DNA of 64,000 nt from Sanderia malayensis. Lineage: Eukaryota; Cnidaria; Scyphozoa; Semaeostomeae; Pelagiidae. The stretch spans positions 3,720,001 to 3,784,000 of the forward strand of contig RQOL01000729.1 in the NCBI GenBank assembly GCA_013076295.1, read 5' to 3'. The notes below the pieces were generated by a model. That model saw nothing but the letters and a program-made list of their open reading frames with translations, was not told the origin of the DNA and ran no database searches. This document shows, piece by piece, positions 34,101 to 46,662 of the stretch (positions are counted from its first letter, which is position 1; every line of letters starts with the position of its first letter). A program made the translations under genes and the position numbers.

Positions 34101-35898
34101 GAAATTATTTAGGCCTCTCAGTACAGACTGAATTTGAAGACAAATATCTGAAACATAGAAAATCAATGCTTAATGTGTTGAAATTATAAGAAAAGTTGTG
34201 AAACATGTATGTAGATGAAAATGGAATGCCTCAACCACCCTCCACATACAGTATAATTTATTTACCAAGGTTAATAATTCTCCAGTTCATATTAAATTAA
34301 AACAACATGCTGCTTGTACCTTGGTTCAGATATATCAGGATTGTCTTTGTGAAAAGTAATAAACTGTTGGAGGGTGAAGTAAGATTTACCTGAACCAAGA
34401 AGCCATTCCTCTATAATGAAATACATGCTGCTGTAATTGAAACACATAGATACACTTTGAAATGTCAGAAAAAACTTGCAATTTCAGCTCAAAATACACA
34501 AATACGAAGCTAACACCTTGGCGAATAACTGCCGAAAGTGTTGGGGTAATGACAATGGGGTTTGGCAAGTTAGAATCTAAATTAGGCAACTGCAAAAGCC
34601 ATGTTTTGTGGGTAAAATTTGCCTGTTTTGGAGTGAAAACGAAGCTTGCCTTAAATCGTCCAAAAACAGAGGAAAATCATGGAATTAGAGAAAACAACCC
34701 CAACAGACTTTAGTTCTAGTACAAATAAAGAGTTATCGAAATTTTAAATGGAGAAATTCCGCCCAGAGAGACCCGAAATATTAAAGATTGTACTTATGTT
34801 TATCTTAGGCCCATCTTTTGAAACAAAAACGAAAGCAGGAAAGAGGAATGAAACTAAGCCAGTTTCTTTCTTAAAATATACCAAAACAGAAATTACCTTG
34901 TCCCAAACGTTTAAAGGTTGTCTGCCCGTGTTCAGCCAGCAATTTCAAGGTCTCAGCAACAATTTCCACCAGCTATTTCTCCCTGAAACTTCTCCGACTT
35001 TGCAAAAAGATCCAATTACAGAACCATGTGCTTTCGAAATCTGATATCTTGTTGTGGTGGGTCTGGTATTTCATGAAGGGGGCGGGTGGAATTTTCGAGA
35101 AGGTGGAAAACAAAACTTGCTATAACTCCAGAACCGACAGGAATATTCAAGAACCGAAAACGGCATCTTGGTCAGCCCGATGTAGCGATTATGTCCATTA
35201 CAATTCAAAAGGTGAAACTTTTCCGGTAAGGTCTAAAAAATCCAAGTTTTTGCGTCCTTTTTTGGGCGCCTCAAAGCATTATGTTTTCACTAAGAAATCC
35301 CCCTGGAAAGCACCTCGAAATTGTTTTCACCTCTCAAAAAAGGGCAAAATACCGAAAAAATTAGAGGAAAAAAGTCGACATTACGTTAGCTGCGTTATCA
35401 GGGAAGAGTTATCGAAAGTTTTAACAGAAAAAATCTCTTGAGAACGACCCTAAAAAATCAAAATTTAGAGTCCATCAACAACCCTCCTTCTTTGCATTTC
35501 GGCAATGTGGGAAGGAAGCTCGGAGAAGGTTGGAAAACAAATCACAAATATCTCCGCAACCGTTTGAGATATCGGAAAACAGAAAGCGTTACTTTATTCT
35601 CCGAAAAAAGCCGCTCCGTTTGAGTGCAAGTTTGCCTCCCTACACCCACGAACAAAAAAGCCTTTTTGACCTCAAGGATTTTCCTTTGAAGTCTTTGTTC
35701 GCTTGACAGCCCATTGACAGCCCATTGTCCCCGATCAGAACCGGAAAAAAAGTCGCCTCCGTCACGTGATATCATAGATTAGTAATATACACTAGCCGGG
35801 GGCCCGGTCGCTACGCTCCCTCCCCGGAGCCCCCCAAGCAACAAAAGCTTAATGTGGTTGGCGCGCTTCGCGCGCAGCATTCGCTCCCGCTCATGCCC

Positions 35899-35984
35899 AT
35901 ACATACATACATACATACATACATACATACATACATACATACATACATACATACATACATACATACATACATACATACATACAT
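35899..35984. repeat. CATA microsatellite (E2)
   Basis: Uninterrupted CATA tetranucleotide repeat of about 21 copies between the two terminator-like blocks of E2. Confidence 0.97.
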
Positions 35985-36078
35985 GAGCCAGTCAAGCAAA
36001 CAAAGCTTAATCTGGTTGGCGCGCTTTGCGCACTGCATTCGCTACCGCTCATGCCCATACATACATACATACATACAT

Positions 36079-37109
36079 AACATACCCTACAATACATACC
36101 CTACAATACATACCCTACAATACATACCCTACAATACAAACCCTACAATACATACCCTACAATACATACCCTACATAACATACCCTACGATACATACCCT
36201 ACAATACATACCCTACAATACCTACCCTACAATACATACCCTACAATACATACCCTACAATACATACCCTACAATACATACCCTACAATACATACCCTAC
36301 AATACATACCCTACAACACATTCCCTACATAACATACCCTACAATACATACCCTACATTAGATACCCTACAATACATACCCTACATAACATACACTACGA
36401 TACATACCCTACATTACATACCCTACAATACATACCCTACAATACATACCCTACAATACATACCCTATGATACATACCCTACTATACATACCCTACAATA
36501 CATACCCTACCATACATACCCTACAATACATACCCTACAATACATACCCTACAATACATACCCTACAATACATACCCTACAATACATACCCTACAATACA
36601 TACCCTACAATACATACCCTACAATACATACCCTACAATACAAACCCTACAATACATACCCTACAATACATACCCTACATAACATACCCTACGATACATA
36701 CCCCACAATACATACCCTACAATACAAACCCTACAATACATACCCTACAATACACACCCTACAATACAAAACCTACAATACATACCCTACAATACATACC
36801 CTACATAACATACCGTACGATACATACCCTACATTACATACCTGACAATATATACCCCACAATAAATACCCTACAATAAATACCCTACAATACATACCCT
36901 ACAATACATACCCTACAATAAATACCGTACAATACATACCTTACAATACATGCCTTACAATACATACCCTACAATACATACCCTACATAACATACCCTAC
37001 AATACATACGCTACATTACATACCCTACAAAACATACCTTACAATACATACCCTACAATACATACCCTACAACACATACCCTACACAACATACCCTACAA
37101 TACATACTA
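36079..37109. repeat. 14-bp minisatellite (E2)
   Basis: About 73 copies of CATACCCTACAATA with point variants (CATAACATACCCTACGATA, AATAAATACC). Frames left open in it are meaningless. Confidence 0.97.
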
Positions 37110-37871
37110 CGACGCAACATTTCTAAAGAAAGTAAAGGTGGGAGGTCGGATCCTCCCACCTGGCAATCGACCGCCCAGCGCCCACCCTGCCGCCCCCCTG
37201 AAAGCCGAAGGTTGATAGCTTCAGTGTGAAGTTTGAAAAAAAAAGTTGCCTTCAAAAATTTAATCAATCTGGAAAATTTAAACTCAATCTCTAATAAAAA
37301 ATATATCAAACTGTAGCTAAGAAAACAGCGAATCCGATAAAAATATTCACATTTCTTAACAGTTTTGTTTTGAATTTTAGGAGAGTATTTAGTGCAGCCC
37401 AACACAAAAGCCGGGGAAAAATTTATTCATCAGCCAACTTTAAAAACACAAAAATTCCCCTAACTTGGTCAAACTTTGTCCATTTTAACTCAAATTACAC
37501 CAACATGAAGCTAATACCTTGGCGAACATGTATCGAAAGTACTTGGATGCTTACGAATTGCTTTTTGCAATTTTAGTTGGGTATTTTTGAAGTTCAAGAC
37601 ATGATTTTGTTAAACATTTATCGAATATATTTGGGTGAAAAAAACAAAGTTTTGGCAGCTTAAAATTTAATTTTCGCGAATGCAAAATACACGCGTGTTG
37701 CCTGAAAATTTCGTGTTTTCCAGCAGATCCCAATCTCGGCTAAAACTGTCCAAAAAGAGAGGAAAATCGGCAAAACAAAAAAAACAACCCTAGATAACTT
37801 TAGTTCTCGTGTAAATAAACAGTTATCGAAAGTTTAAATAGGCGAAATCGGCCCAGAACGACCCAAGAAAA

Positions 37872-38183
37872 TCAAAATTGTCTTCGTGTTTTGGTTAGGC
37901 CCTCGAGCCGAAAGAAAAACGTGAGGTGAAACAAAACAAAACTCGTGCTATTTTCAGCCAAAAACAATTGAATAAAGGAAGTACCTTGAAATAATTGTCC
38001 ACACATTGTCTCCACAGGTCCTGAGAACAATTGACACGTCTTTACAATTGATTTCCGGCACGTATTCGTGCTTAAACCCGAGCAACTTGCCGCCCGTTCA
38101 ACCAAAAAAACACGTGCTTCTCCCTGCTCGTTTGGCATCTCATTAACTCCGTCCTCGGAACTTTCTAGAAGGTCGGAACACAA
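37872..38183 (-). CDS. conserved small ORF in E2 body
   Basis: The frame from about 38,183 contains SSEDGVNEMPNEQGEARVF and VKTCQLFSGPVET and meets a donor-like AAG/GTACTT at 37,985. The equivalent in E3 (41,126-41,437) keeps the frame and donor (AAG/GTATTA) but differs at about one residue in six. It may be a first exon of a transcript of these elements, or merely conserved noncoding DNA. Confidence 0.25.
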   Translation of the reverse strand: MCSDLLESSEDGVNEMPNEQGEARVFLVERAASCSGLSTNTCRKSIVKTCQLFSGPVETMCGQLFQGTSFIQLFLAENSTSFVLFHLTFFFRLEGLTKTRRQF

Positions 38184-38546
38184 AATGGGCCATAACTCCC
38201 GAACCGCTGGGGTTAGAAATTAGCGGAGAGCTTTAGTTTCATCAGCACAATGCAGCGATCATTTCCGTACCAATTTGCACCCTTTGCACCCTTGGCACCC
38301 CACCGCCAGAAAAAAAGCCTTTGCCTGGCAACGCCCGCTCCTTTAATCCCATTGTTCTGTCGAACGTCGATTGTTCACCAAACAATAGCCCATTGTCCAC
38401 AGTCGGCCGGTCACGTGTCGACGTAGATTATAAAATAGAGCCTAGCCGGGGGCCCGGTCGCTACGCTCCCTCCCCGGAGCCCCCCAAGCAACAAAAGTTT
38501 AACGTAGTTGGCGCGCTTCGTGCGCTACATTCGCTCCCGCTCATGC

Positions 38547-38653
38547 CCATACATACATACATACATACATACATACCTACATACATACATACCTACATAC
38601 CTACATACCTACATACATACATACATACATACATACATACATACATACGTACA
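38547..38653. repeat. CATA/CCTA microsatellite (E3)
   Basis: CATA repeat with interspersed CCTA variants, between the two terminator blocks of E3. Confidence 0.95.
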
Positions 38654-38769
38654 TGGGCCGGGTTCGGTCGCTTCGCTCCCTCCCCGGAGCCCGTCAAGTA
38701 GATAAAGCTTAATCTGGTTGGCGCGCTTCGCGCGCTGTATTCGCTGCCGCTCATGCCGATACATACATA

Positions 38770-40213
38770 CATACCCTACGATACATACCCTACGATACAT
38801 ACCCTACGATACATACCCTACAATACATACCCTACAATACATACACTACAATACATACCCTACAATACATACCCTACAATACATACCCTACATTAAATAC
38901 CTTACAATACATACCCTACAATACATACCCTACAACACATACCCTACAATACATACCCTACAATGCATACCCTACAATACATACCCTACAATACATACCC
39001 TACAATAAATACCTTACAATACATACCCTACAATACATACCCTACAATACATACCCTACAATACATACCCTACATACATACCCTACAATACATACCCTAC
39101 AATACATACCCTACAATAAATACCCTACAATAAATGGCCTACAATACATACCTTACAATACATACCCTACAATACATACCCTACAATAAATACCCTACAA
39201 TACATACCCTACAATACATACCCTACAATAAATACCCTACAATACATACCTTACAATACATACCTTACAATACATACCCTACAATAAATACCTTACAATA
39301 CATACCCTACAATAAATACCCTACAATACATACCCTACAATAAATACCCTACAATACATACCCTACAATACATACCCTGCAATACATACCCTACAATACA
39401 TACCCTACAATAAATACCTTACAATACATACCCTACAATACATACCCTACAATACATACCCTACAATACATACCCTACATACATACCCTACAATACATAC
39501 CCTACAATACATACCCTACAATAAATACCCTACAATAAATACCCTATAATACATACCTTACAATACATACCCTACAATAACTACCCTACAATACATTACC
39601 TACAAATACATACCCTACAAATACATACCCTACACAAAGAATACCCTTACAATACATACCTTACAATACATACCTCACAATACATACCCTACAATAATAC
39701 CTTACAATACATACCCTACAATAAATACCTACAATACATACCTACAATAAATACCCTACTATACATACCCTACAATACATACCCTACAATACATACCCTA
39801 CAATACATACCCTACAATACAAACCCTACAATACATACCCTAAAATACATACCCTACGATACATACCCTACAATACATACCCTACAATACATACCCTACA
39901 ATACATACCCAACAATACAAACCCTACAATACATACCCTAAAAATACCCTACGATACATACCCTACAATACATACCCTACAATACATACCCTACGATACA
40001 TACCTATGATACATACCCTACGATACATACCGCTACCATACATACCCTATGATACAAACCCTACAGAACATACTCTACAATACATACCCTACAATACATA
40101 CCCTACAATACATACCCTACGATACATACCCTACGATACATACCTTACAATACATACCCTACAATACATACCCTACAAGAAAAACCATACAATACATACC
40201 CTACATTACATAC
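38770..40213. repeat. 14-bp minisatellite (E3)
   Basis: About 100 copies of CATACCCTACAATA; the part from 39,590 to 40,060 has more indels. It ends in TACATACTACGACGCAAC, exactly as the E2 array does. Confidence 0.97.
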
Positions 40214-41125
40214 TACGACGCAACATTTCTAAAGAAAGTAAAGGTGGGAGGTCAGATCTTCCCCCCTGCCAAGCGACGGCCCCGTGCCCGCGCTGCCCGC
40301 CCCCCTAAAAGCCGCTTCCGAAAGTTGATAGCTTCAGTGTGAAGTTTGAAAAAAAAAGTTGCCTTCAAAAATTTAATCAATCCTGAAAAATTGAAACTCA
40401 ATCAGTAATAAAAATTATATCAAACTGTAGCTAAGACAACAGCGAATCCGCTAAAAATATTCACATTTCTTAACAGTGTTCTTTTGAATTTTAAGAGAGT
40501 ATTTAGTGCAGCCCAACACCAAAGCCGTGAAAAAATTTATTCATCAGCCAACTTTAAAAACACAAAAATTCCCCTAACTTGGTCAAAATTTGTCCTTTTG
40601 AACTCAAATTACACCAACATGAAGCTGATACCTTGGCGAAAAAGTATCGAAAGTAATTGGGTGCATTTGAAAGGCTTTTCGCAATTTTAGTTTTACATTT
40701 TTGAAGTCCAAGACATCATTTTCTTCATCAAAAATAGCCCAGAAATCAAATCCGTGCAAAAAATAGCACTTTAAACACGATTCACCAACTTTCAAATTCA
40801 ATTAGCGTGGCCAATTTTTGTCCTACACACCCCACGAAAATATCAACATGAAGCTAATAGCTTGGCGAACATTTATCGAAAGTATTTGGGTGAAAAAAAC
40901 AAAGTTTGGCAGGTTAAAAATTAATTTTTGCAAATGCAAAATACACGCCTATTGCTTGAAAATTTCGTATTTTCCAGCAAAATCCCAAATCGGCTAAAAC
41001 TGTCCAAAAACAGAGGAAAATCGACAAAACAAAAAAAACAAAGCCAGATAACATTAGTTCTCGTGTTAATAAACAGTTATCGAAAGTTTAAATGCAGAAA
41101 ATCGGCCCAGAACGACCCGAGAAAA

Positions 41126-41437
41126 TCATAATTGTCTTGGTGTTTTCATTAGGCCCTCGAGCCGAAAGAAAAACATGAGTTGAAACAAAACAAAACTCGT
41201 GCTATTTTCAGCCAAAAACAATAAAATAAAGATAATACCTTGAATTAATTGTACACCAATTGTCTCCACAGGTCTTGACATTAATTGACACGTCTTTACA
41301 ATTGATTTCTGGCACGTATTCACGTTTAAACCCGAGCAACTTGCCGCCTGTTCAACTAAGAAAACACGTGCTTCTCCCTGCTCGTTTTGCATCTCATTAA
41401 CTCCATCCTCGGAACTTTCTAGAAAGTTGGAACACAA
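41126..41437 (-). CDS. conserved small ORF in E3 body
   Basis: Homologue of 37,872-38,183; contains SSEDGVNEMQNEQGEARVF, donor-like AAG/GTATTA at 41,239. In E4 the corresponding region carries a deletion. Confidence 0.25.
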   Translation of the reverse strand: MCSNFLESSEDGVNEMQNEQGEARVFLVEQAASCSGLNVNTCQKSIVKTCQLMSRPVETIGVQLIQGIIFILLFLAENSTSFVLFQLMFFFRLEGLMKTPRQL

Positions 41438-41784
41438 AATGGGCCATAACTCCCGAACCGCTGGGGTTAGAAATTAGCGGAAAGCTTTAGTTTCATCAGC
41501 ACAATGCAGCGATCATTTCCATACCAATTTGCACCCTTATTGACCCCCAGGAAAAAAGCCTTTGAGTGGCAACGCCCGCTCCTTTGATCCCATTGTTCGG
41601 TCGAACGTCGATTGTTCACCAAACAATAGCCCATTGTTTAGAGTCGGCGGGTCACGTGTCGACGTAGATTATATATTAGAGACTAGCCGGGGGCACTCGC
41701 TACGCTCGCTTCCCGGAGTCCCTCAAGTAAAAAAAGTTTAATATGGTTGGGGCGCTTCGCGCGCTGCATTCGCTCCCGCTCATG

Positions 41785-41857
41785 CCCATACATACATACA
41801 TACATACATACCTACATACATACATACCTACATACCTACATACATACATACATACAT
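41785..41857. repeat. CATA microsatellite (E4)
   Basis: CATA with CCTA variants between the two terminator blocks of E4. Confidence 0.95.
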
Positions 41858-41973
41858 GGGCCGGGTTCGGTCGCTTTGCTCCCTCCCCGGAGGCCATCAA
41901 GTAAACAAAGCTTAATCTGGTTGGCGCGCTACGCGCGCTGCATTCGCTTCCGCTCATGCCCATACATACATAC

Positions 41974-43300
41974 ATACCCTACAATAAATACCCTACAATA
42001 CATACCCTACAACACATACCCTACAATACAAACCCTACATACATACCCTACAATACATACCCTACAATACATACCCTACAATACATACCCTACATTAAAT
42101 ACCTTACAATACATACCCTACAATACATACCCTACAACAAATACCTACAATGCATACCCTACAATACATACCCTACAATACATACCCTACAATAATACCT
42201 TACAATACATACCCTACAATACATACCCCTAACAATACATACCCTACATACATACCCTACAATACATACCCTACAATACATACCCTACAATACATACCTA
42301 CACTACATACCTACAATACATACCTACAATACATACCTCTACACTACATAACCTACAATACATACCCTACATACATACCCACAATACATACCCTACAATA
42401 CATACCCTACAATACATACCTACAATACATACCTACAATGCATACCCTACAATACATACCCTACAATACATACCCTACATAAATACCTACAATACATACC
42501 CTACAATACATACCTTACAATACATACCCTACAATAATACCCTACAATACATACCCTACAATACATACCCTACAATGCATATCCTACAATACATACCTAC
42601 AAATACATACCTACAATAAATACCCTACAATAAATACTTACAATACATACCCTGCAATAAATACCCTACAATAAATACCCTACAATAATACCTTACAATA
42701 CATACCCTACAATACATACCCTACAATACATACCTTACAATACATACCCTACAATACATACCTACAACACATACCCTACAATACATACCCTAAAATACAT
42801 ACCATACAATACATACCATACATAACATACCCCACAATACATACCCTACAATACATTCCTACGTAACATACCCTACATTACATACCCTACATTACATACC
42901 CTACATACATACCCTACAATACATACCCTACAATACATATCCTACATAATACCCTACATTACATACCCTACATTACATACCCTACATATATACCCTACAA
43001 TACATACCCTACAATACATACCCTACAATACATACCCTACAATACAACCCTACAATACATACCCTACAATACAAACCCTAATACATACCCTACAATACTT
43101 ACCCTACATAATACCCTACAATACATACCCTACAATACATACCTACAATACATACCACACCATAACCTACAATACATACCCTACCATACATACCCTACAA
43201 TACATTCCCTACAATACATGCCCTACATACATACCCTACAATACATACCCTACGATACATACCCTATCATACATACACTACAATACATACCTACCATACA
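41974..43300. repeat. 14-bp minisatellite (E4)
   Basis: About 95 copies of the CATACCCTACAATA unit. It contains many single-base deletions compared with the E2 array, so it is either older or less accurately sequenced. Confidence 0.96.
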
Positions 43301-43990
43301 TCCCCTGGCAAGCGACCACCAGCGCCCACCCTGCCGCCCCCCTAAAAGCCGTTTCTTGTGAAAGTGAAAAAATGAATTCACCAAAGTACTTTACAAACAC
43401 TAAAACTTTCAAATTAAATTAACGTGGCCAATTTTTGTCCTACACACCCCACGAAAATATCAACATGAAGCTAATAGCTTGGCCAACATTTATCGAAAGT
43501 CTTTGGGTGAAAAAGCAAAGTTTTGGCAGCTTAAAATTTAATTTTCGCGAATGCAAAACACACGCGTGTTGCTTGAAAATTTCGTGTTTTCCAGCAAAAC
43601 CCAAACTCGGCCAAAACTGTCCAAAAGCAGAGGAAAATCGACAAAACAAAAAAAACAAAGCCATATAACTTTAGTTCTTGTCTAAATAAACACTTATCGA
43701 AAGTTTAAATGGAGAAAATCGGCCCAGAACGACCCGAGAAAATCAAAATTGTCTTCGTGTTTTGGTTAGGCCCTCGAGCCGAAAGAAAAACGTGAGGTTA
43801 AACAAAACAAAACTCGTGCTATTTAAAGCCAAAAACAATTGAATAAAGGAAATACCTTGAAATAATTGTTCACCAATCGTCTCCACAGGTCTTGACAACA
43901 ATTGACACGTCTTTACAATTGATTTCCGGCACGATAGTCAATTGTTTGGAGTCGGCGGGTCACGTGTGATCACATTTTATTATATATAGA

Positions 43991-45167
43991 CTAGCCGGGG
44001 GCGATCGCGTTCGCTCGCTTCCCGGAGGGGGGCAAGTGAAAAAAACTTAATGTGGTTGGCACATTTCGTGCGCTGCATTCGCTCACACTCATGCCCCTTT
44101 CAACTCCACTTACAATGGGTTAGCTCGCTGTGCTCGCCTATGGTTGGCGCACTTCGTGCGCTGCATTCGCTAACCCTGATGCCCATTTCTACCCCACTAC
44201 AATGGGTTAGCTCACTGCGCTCGCCTATGGTTGGCACAATTTGTGCGCTGCATTCGCTAACGCTCATGCCTCTTTCTACCCCACTTACAATGGGTTAGCT
44301 CGCTGCGCTCGCCATTGACTGATAGGGCGCACTTCGTGCACTGCATTCGCTTCGCTCATGCCTCTTTCAACCCCACGCACAATGGGTCAGCTCACCTGTC
44401 TATCTGTTATCAAGAAACCTTGACTGATTTGTTTTTAAAACTTTGACTTTGTTTACATTAGGCCTAAGTGTCACAGTGTGCCGAAGCAACAATGGCAGTC
44501 GTACAAAAACTAAAACTATCTCACTCAAAAAACAAAGCAAACTATCACCTGTGTTCTCAATTGTCTCCTTTAATTTTCCAGAGGTCTCTCAAACAATTAG
44601 CAAGTCTTTACAAAGATAATTCAGGTCGTAAAACACTTTGAAAGGCGCCCAGCTATCCTTTGTGTTGAAAACAAAAACACGGGTCTTCTCCAAAAGTACC
44701 TGCTGCTCAACCCGAGGGCTAATTTGCATGATAACGAAAAACGCGTGACTGTTCACGTGATGTTGCGAAAGAGCCAATCAAATTGCAGCAAGAGGCGAAA
44801 CGCGTTACGTGAACAGCGAATGCTTTGTTCGAAAATGGATTTCGCGACGCGAATTTGGAAGTTTTGCGAGCGTAAACCGTCGTTTTTTCGTGTTAGCCAA
44901 TTAGGCGAACTTTAACAAAGAATTTCTCAACCTTTTAGTCGAAACTGTGAGCTCTCATATAGATAACTTTTTGGTTCAGCCGGCAAAGAACAACTCACTT
45001 AAAAATAGGGCAGATTGAGGGTCTCAAAAAAAAAGCCTTTATGGATACCTCGTTCGCCGTTTCGGCCCATTGTTTTGGGGCGTTCGACTTATTGTTTCTG
45101 GTCGAATCTATTGATTTAGGCAGAGTTTCGCCACCGTCACGTGACGACGCAGAATAGTAATATTAGA
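43991..45167 (-). mobile_element. Helitron-like element E5
   Basis: 3' CTAG at 43,991-43,994 with hairpin; 5' end TCTAATATTACTATTCTGCG at 45,167 with GTCACGTGACGG. The interior has about four 114-bp-type units (44,055-44,400) and a body 44,420-45,167 homologous to elements M and P. It is thus the same subfamily as M and P, while E2-E4 are another. Confidence 0.85.
44055..44400 (-). repeat. 114-bp-type repeats in E5
   Basis: About four units, two joined by TATGGTTGGC instead of the ATTGACTGATAGGGC joint, as in P. Confidence 0.9.
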
Positions 45168-45617
45168 TTAGCCGGGGGCGCTCGCATACGCTCGCTTCCC
45201 GGAGCCCGTCAAGTACAAAAAGTTTAATGTGGTTGGCGCACTTCGTGCGCTGCATTCGCTAACGCTCATGCCCTTTCCCACCCCACGTACAGTGGTTTGG
45301 CTCGCCCTCGCTTTCCTGTCTATCTATTGTCACGATTGTAGTGTTTAACATGCATGGAAATTAGTTTTAGCGGTCAGCCTCGTTTTCATTTTAAAATCCT
45401 CATTCTCATCATCTAAGCCTCGTACTGATGGTACAGTAGATAAGATGCAAGATAAAAGTTTGTTTTGTTTTAGGGATGACAACAATTAGCCTGCTATTAG
45501 TTGAGTGCATGGATTGACACTTGGATGTGGTCTTTTGTCAACCTAATATAGGATAGGTATAAGCAGTAAAGGACCATCTATGATGAGTGTCCAGAATTTA
45601 AATTAATTTTGACTTAC

Positions 45618-45707
45618 ACTGATGACACTGATGCATTGATTTTTGATAAAGCAATAAGTATGTAGCCTCCAATACTTGCATTTGTACAATGATGTACATC
45701 AGTAGAT
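45618..45707 (-). CDS. candidate exon, 30 codons (E6)
   Basis: 90 nt between TTTCACTTTGTAG and GTAAGTC. One frame reads STDVHHCTNASIGGYI and onward open. Homologue of 26,637-26,750. Confidence 0.45.
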
Positions 45708-46392
45708 CTACAAAGTGAAAGAGAAAAATTATATTCTATTTAATATGTTGGTTTATTACTATCAAGGGTAAAAAATAATTGGATTTGGATTTGGAGAATC
45801 TGTGGAGTTTAATTTTCCTTTGATGTTGATTTAATGTATGTCATTATGAAAAGAAATAAAGAAATGAATATTGATCAGTATGACATGACATTACAGTATG
45901 ACATTACAGACAAAACAGATCATGTAATGCAATTGCCATGAAAAAGCTTTATTAAATGAAATCAAGTACAAAGATTTCCACGGCTGGGATTGGTTTGACA
46001 TTAGTTTCAATCATATAGAAGATAAGGATAAGCACTGGATAGCCTGGATAATCAATGGAAAAGTACTTGATAATCATCATCAATAGGATGGGAATTGCAT
46101 GGTGAAAGGAGTTTCATAGGAGTATTGGGGTTGGCTGGTAAGGCAAAGAAGGCAGCCACAAAGTGAAAAGAATCGTAAACAAAAATATTATAACCAAATT
46201 GAAGCCACTGGAACATGTGGGTACAGCATTAAACACTTTTTCCCGAAACATTAAATATAAAAAGCCATGAAACATAAGCGGAGTTGTCAATTTTGGCCTC
46301 AAGATAGTATATGTTAATGAGTGAAATACAATTGGCCTAAGCAATTATATGGGAACTTGAATGGGGTGAAACTAAAAATAAACTCTAGTTAC

Positions 46393-46480
46393 CCCTGAGC
46401 TGCGGCAAAATTAATGTTTCTGTCAGCTTTACTTTCTCTTATTTGAGCATCAAGTTCCGTTGCGATCCAAGATTTCGGAA
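46393..46480 (-). CDS. candidate exon ELDA-type (E6)
   Basis: Open segment WIATELDAQIRESKADRN ending at CAGG/GTAACT. The upstream boundary is not clear. Homologue of 32,432-32,514. Confidence 0.35.
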
Positions 46481-46662
46481 ACAAATATTAGGACAGCATA
46501 ACCACCAAAGAAGAAAAATTCCTACGTTGACGAAACATAGCATAAAGCAAAATCATACAACAAATTCTATTGTTATGGAGCCTCGTTTTGATGTAACTAT
46601 TTGATTGAGCTGGATTGGCTAACAATCAACTCAACCCAAGAGAACTCAACTGAACAAAGATC

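Larger units (their letters stand above)
26202..35791 (-). mobile_element. Helitron-like element E1 of head-to-tail array
   Basis: 3' end on the minus strand: GC hairpin CCGGGG...CCCCCGG followed by GGCTAG, CTAG at 26,202-26,205, then T. 5' end: TGTATATTACTAATCTATG at 35,791, fitting the Helitron 5' pattern TCT-M-TA-Y-TA with one change (C to G), and CACGTGAC 25 bases inside. The 9.6-kb interior holds eight 720-bp tandem units with exon-like segments, further exon-like segments at 26.7, 32.5, 33.6 and 34.0 kb, and a 5' body related to E2-E4. The size is unusual for a non-autonomous element; an internal host-sequence capture or later insertion is likely. Confidence 0.6.
35792..38441 (-). mobile_element. 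Helitron-like element E2
   Basis: 3' end CTAG at 35,792-35,795 with hairpin CCGGGG...CCCCGG. 5' end reads GCTCTATTTTATAATC at 38,441 with ACGTCGACACGTGACC inside. Order from the 3' end: hairpin and GCGCGCTTCGCGCGC palindrome, CATA microsatellite, second copy of the palindrome block, CATA, 14-bp minisatellite, 1.3-kb body. The body (37,110-38,441) is colinear with those of E3 and E4. No Rep or helicase. Confidence 0.7.
38442..41682 (-). mobile_element. Helitron-like element E3
   Basis: 3' CTAG at 38,442-38,445, 5' end TCTCTAATATATAATCTACG at 41,682 with GTCGACACGTGACC. It has the same order as E2, and its second hairpin block (38,655-38,755) keeps a full CGGGTTCGGTCGCTTCGCTCC stem. Body 40,210-41,682 colinear with E2. 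Confidence 0.8.
41683..43990 (-). mobile_element. Helitron-like element E4
   Basis: 3' CTAG at 41,683-41,686 with hairpin; 5' end TCTATATATAATAAAATG at 43,990 with CACACGTGACC. It contains a CATA array, doubled terminator block, 14-bp minisatellite and a body shortened by deletions (43,320-43,990). Confidence 0.8.

Noticed and set aside
36079..40213. Telomere-like array, because of CCCTA in the 14-bp unit
   Set aside because: The unit is CATACCCTACAATA and not a simple telomere repeat. It lies inside transposable elements far from any sequence end.
35854..43300. Open frames of HTYIHTYIH and IHTLQYIPYNTYPT type
   Set aside because: Direct translations of the CATA microsatellite and the 14-bp minisatellite, with no independent evidence of coding.
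37370..43668. Plus-strand frames such as those starting at 37,370, 40,484 and 43,435
   Set aside because: They lie in the colinear bodies of E2-E4 but their stops and frames are not kept between copies beyond what DNA similarity gives.
45945..46082. Trp-rich plus-strand frame containing FHGWDWFDISFNH
   Set aside because: Open and protein-like for about 45 codons, but no start, splice site or homologue could be shown; too little to call a gene.
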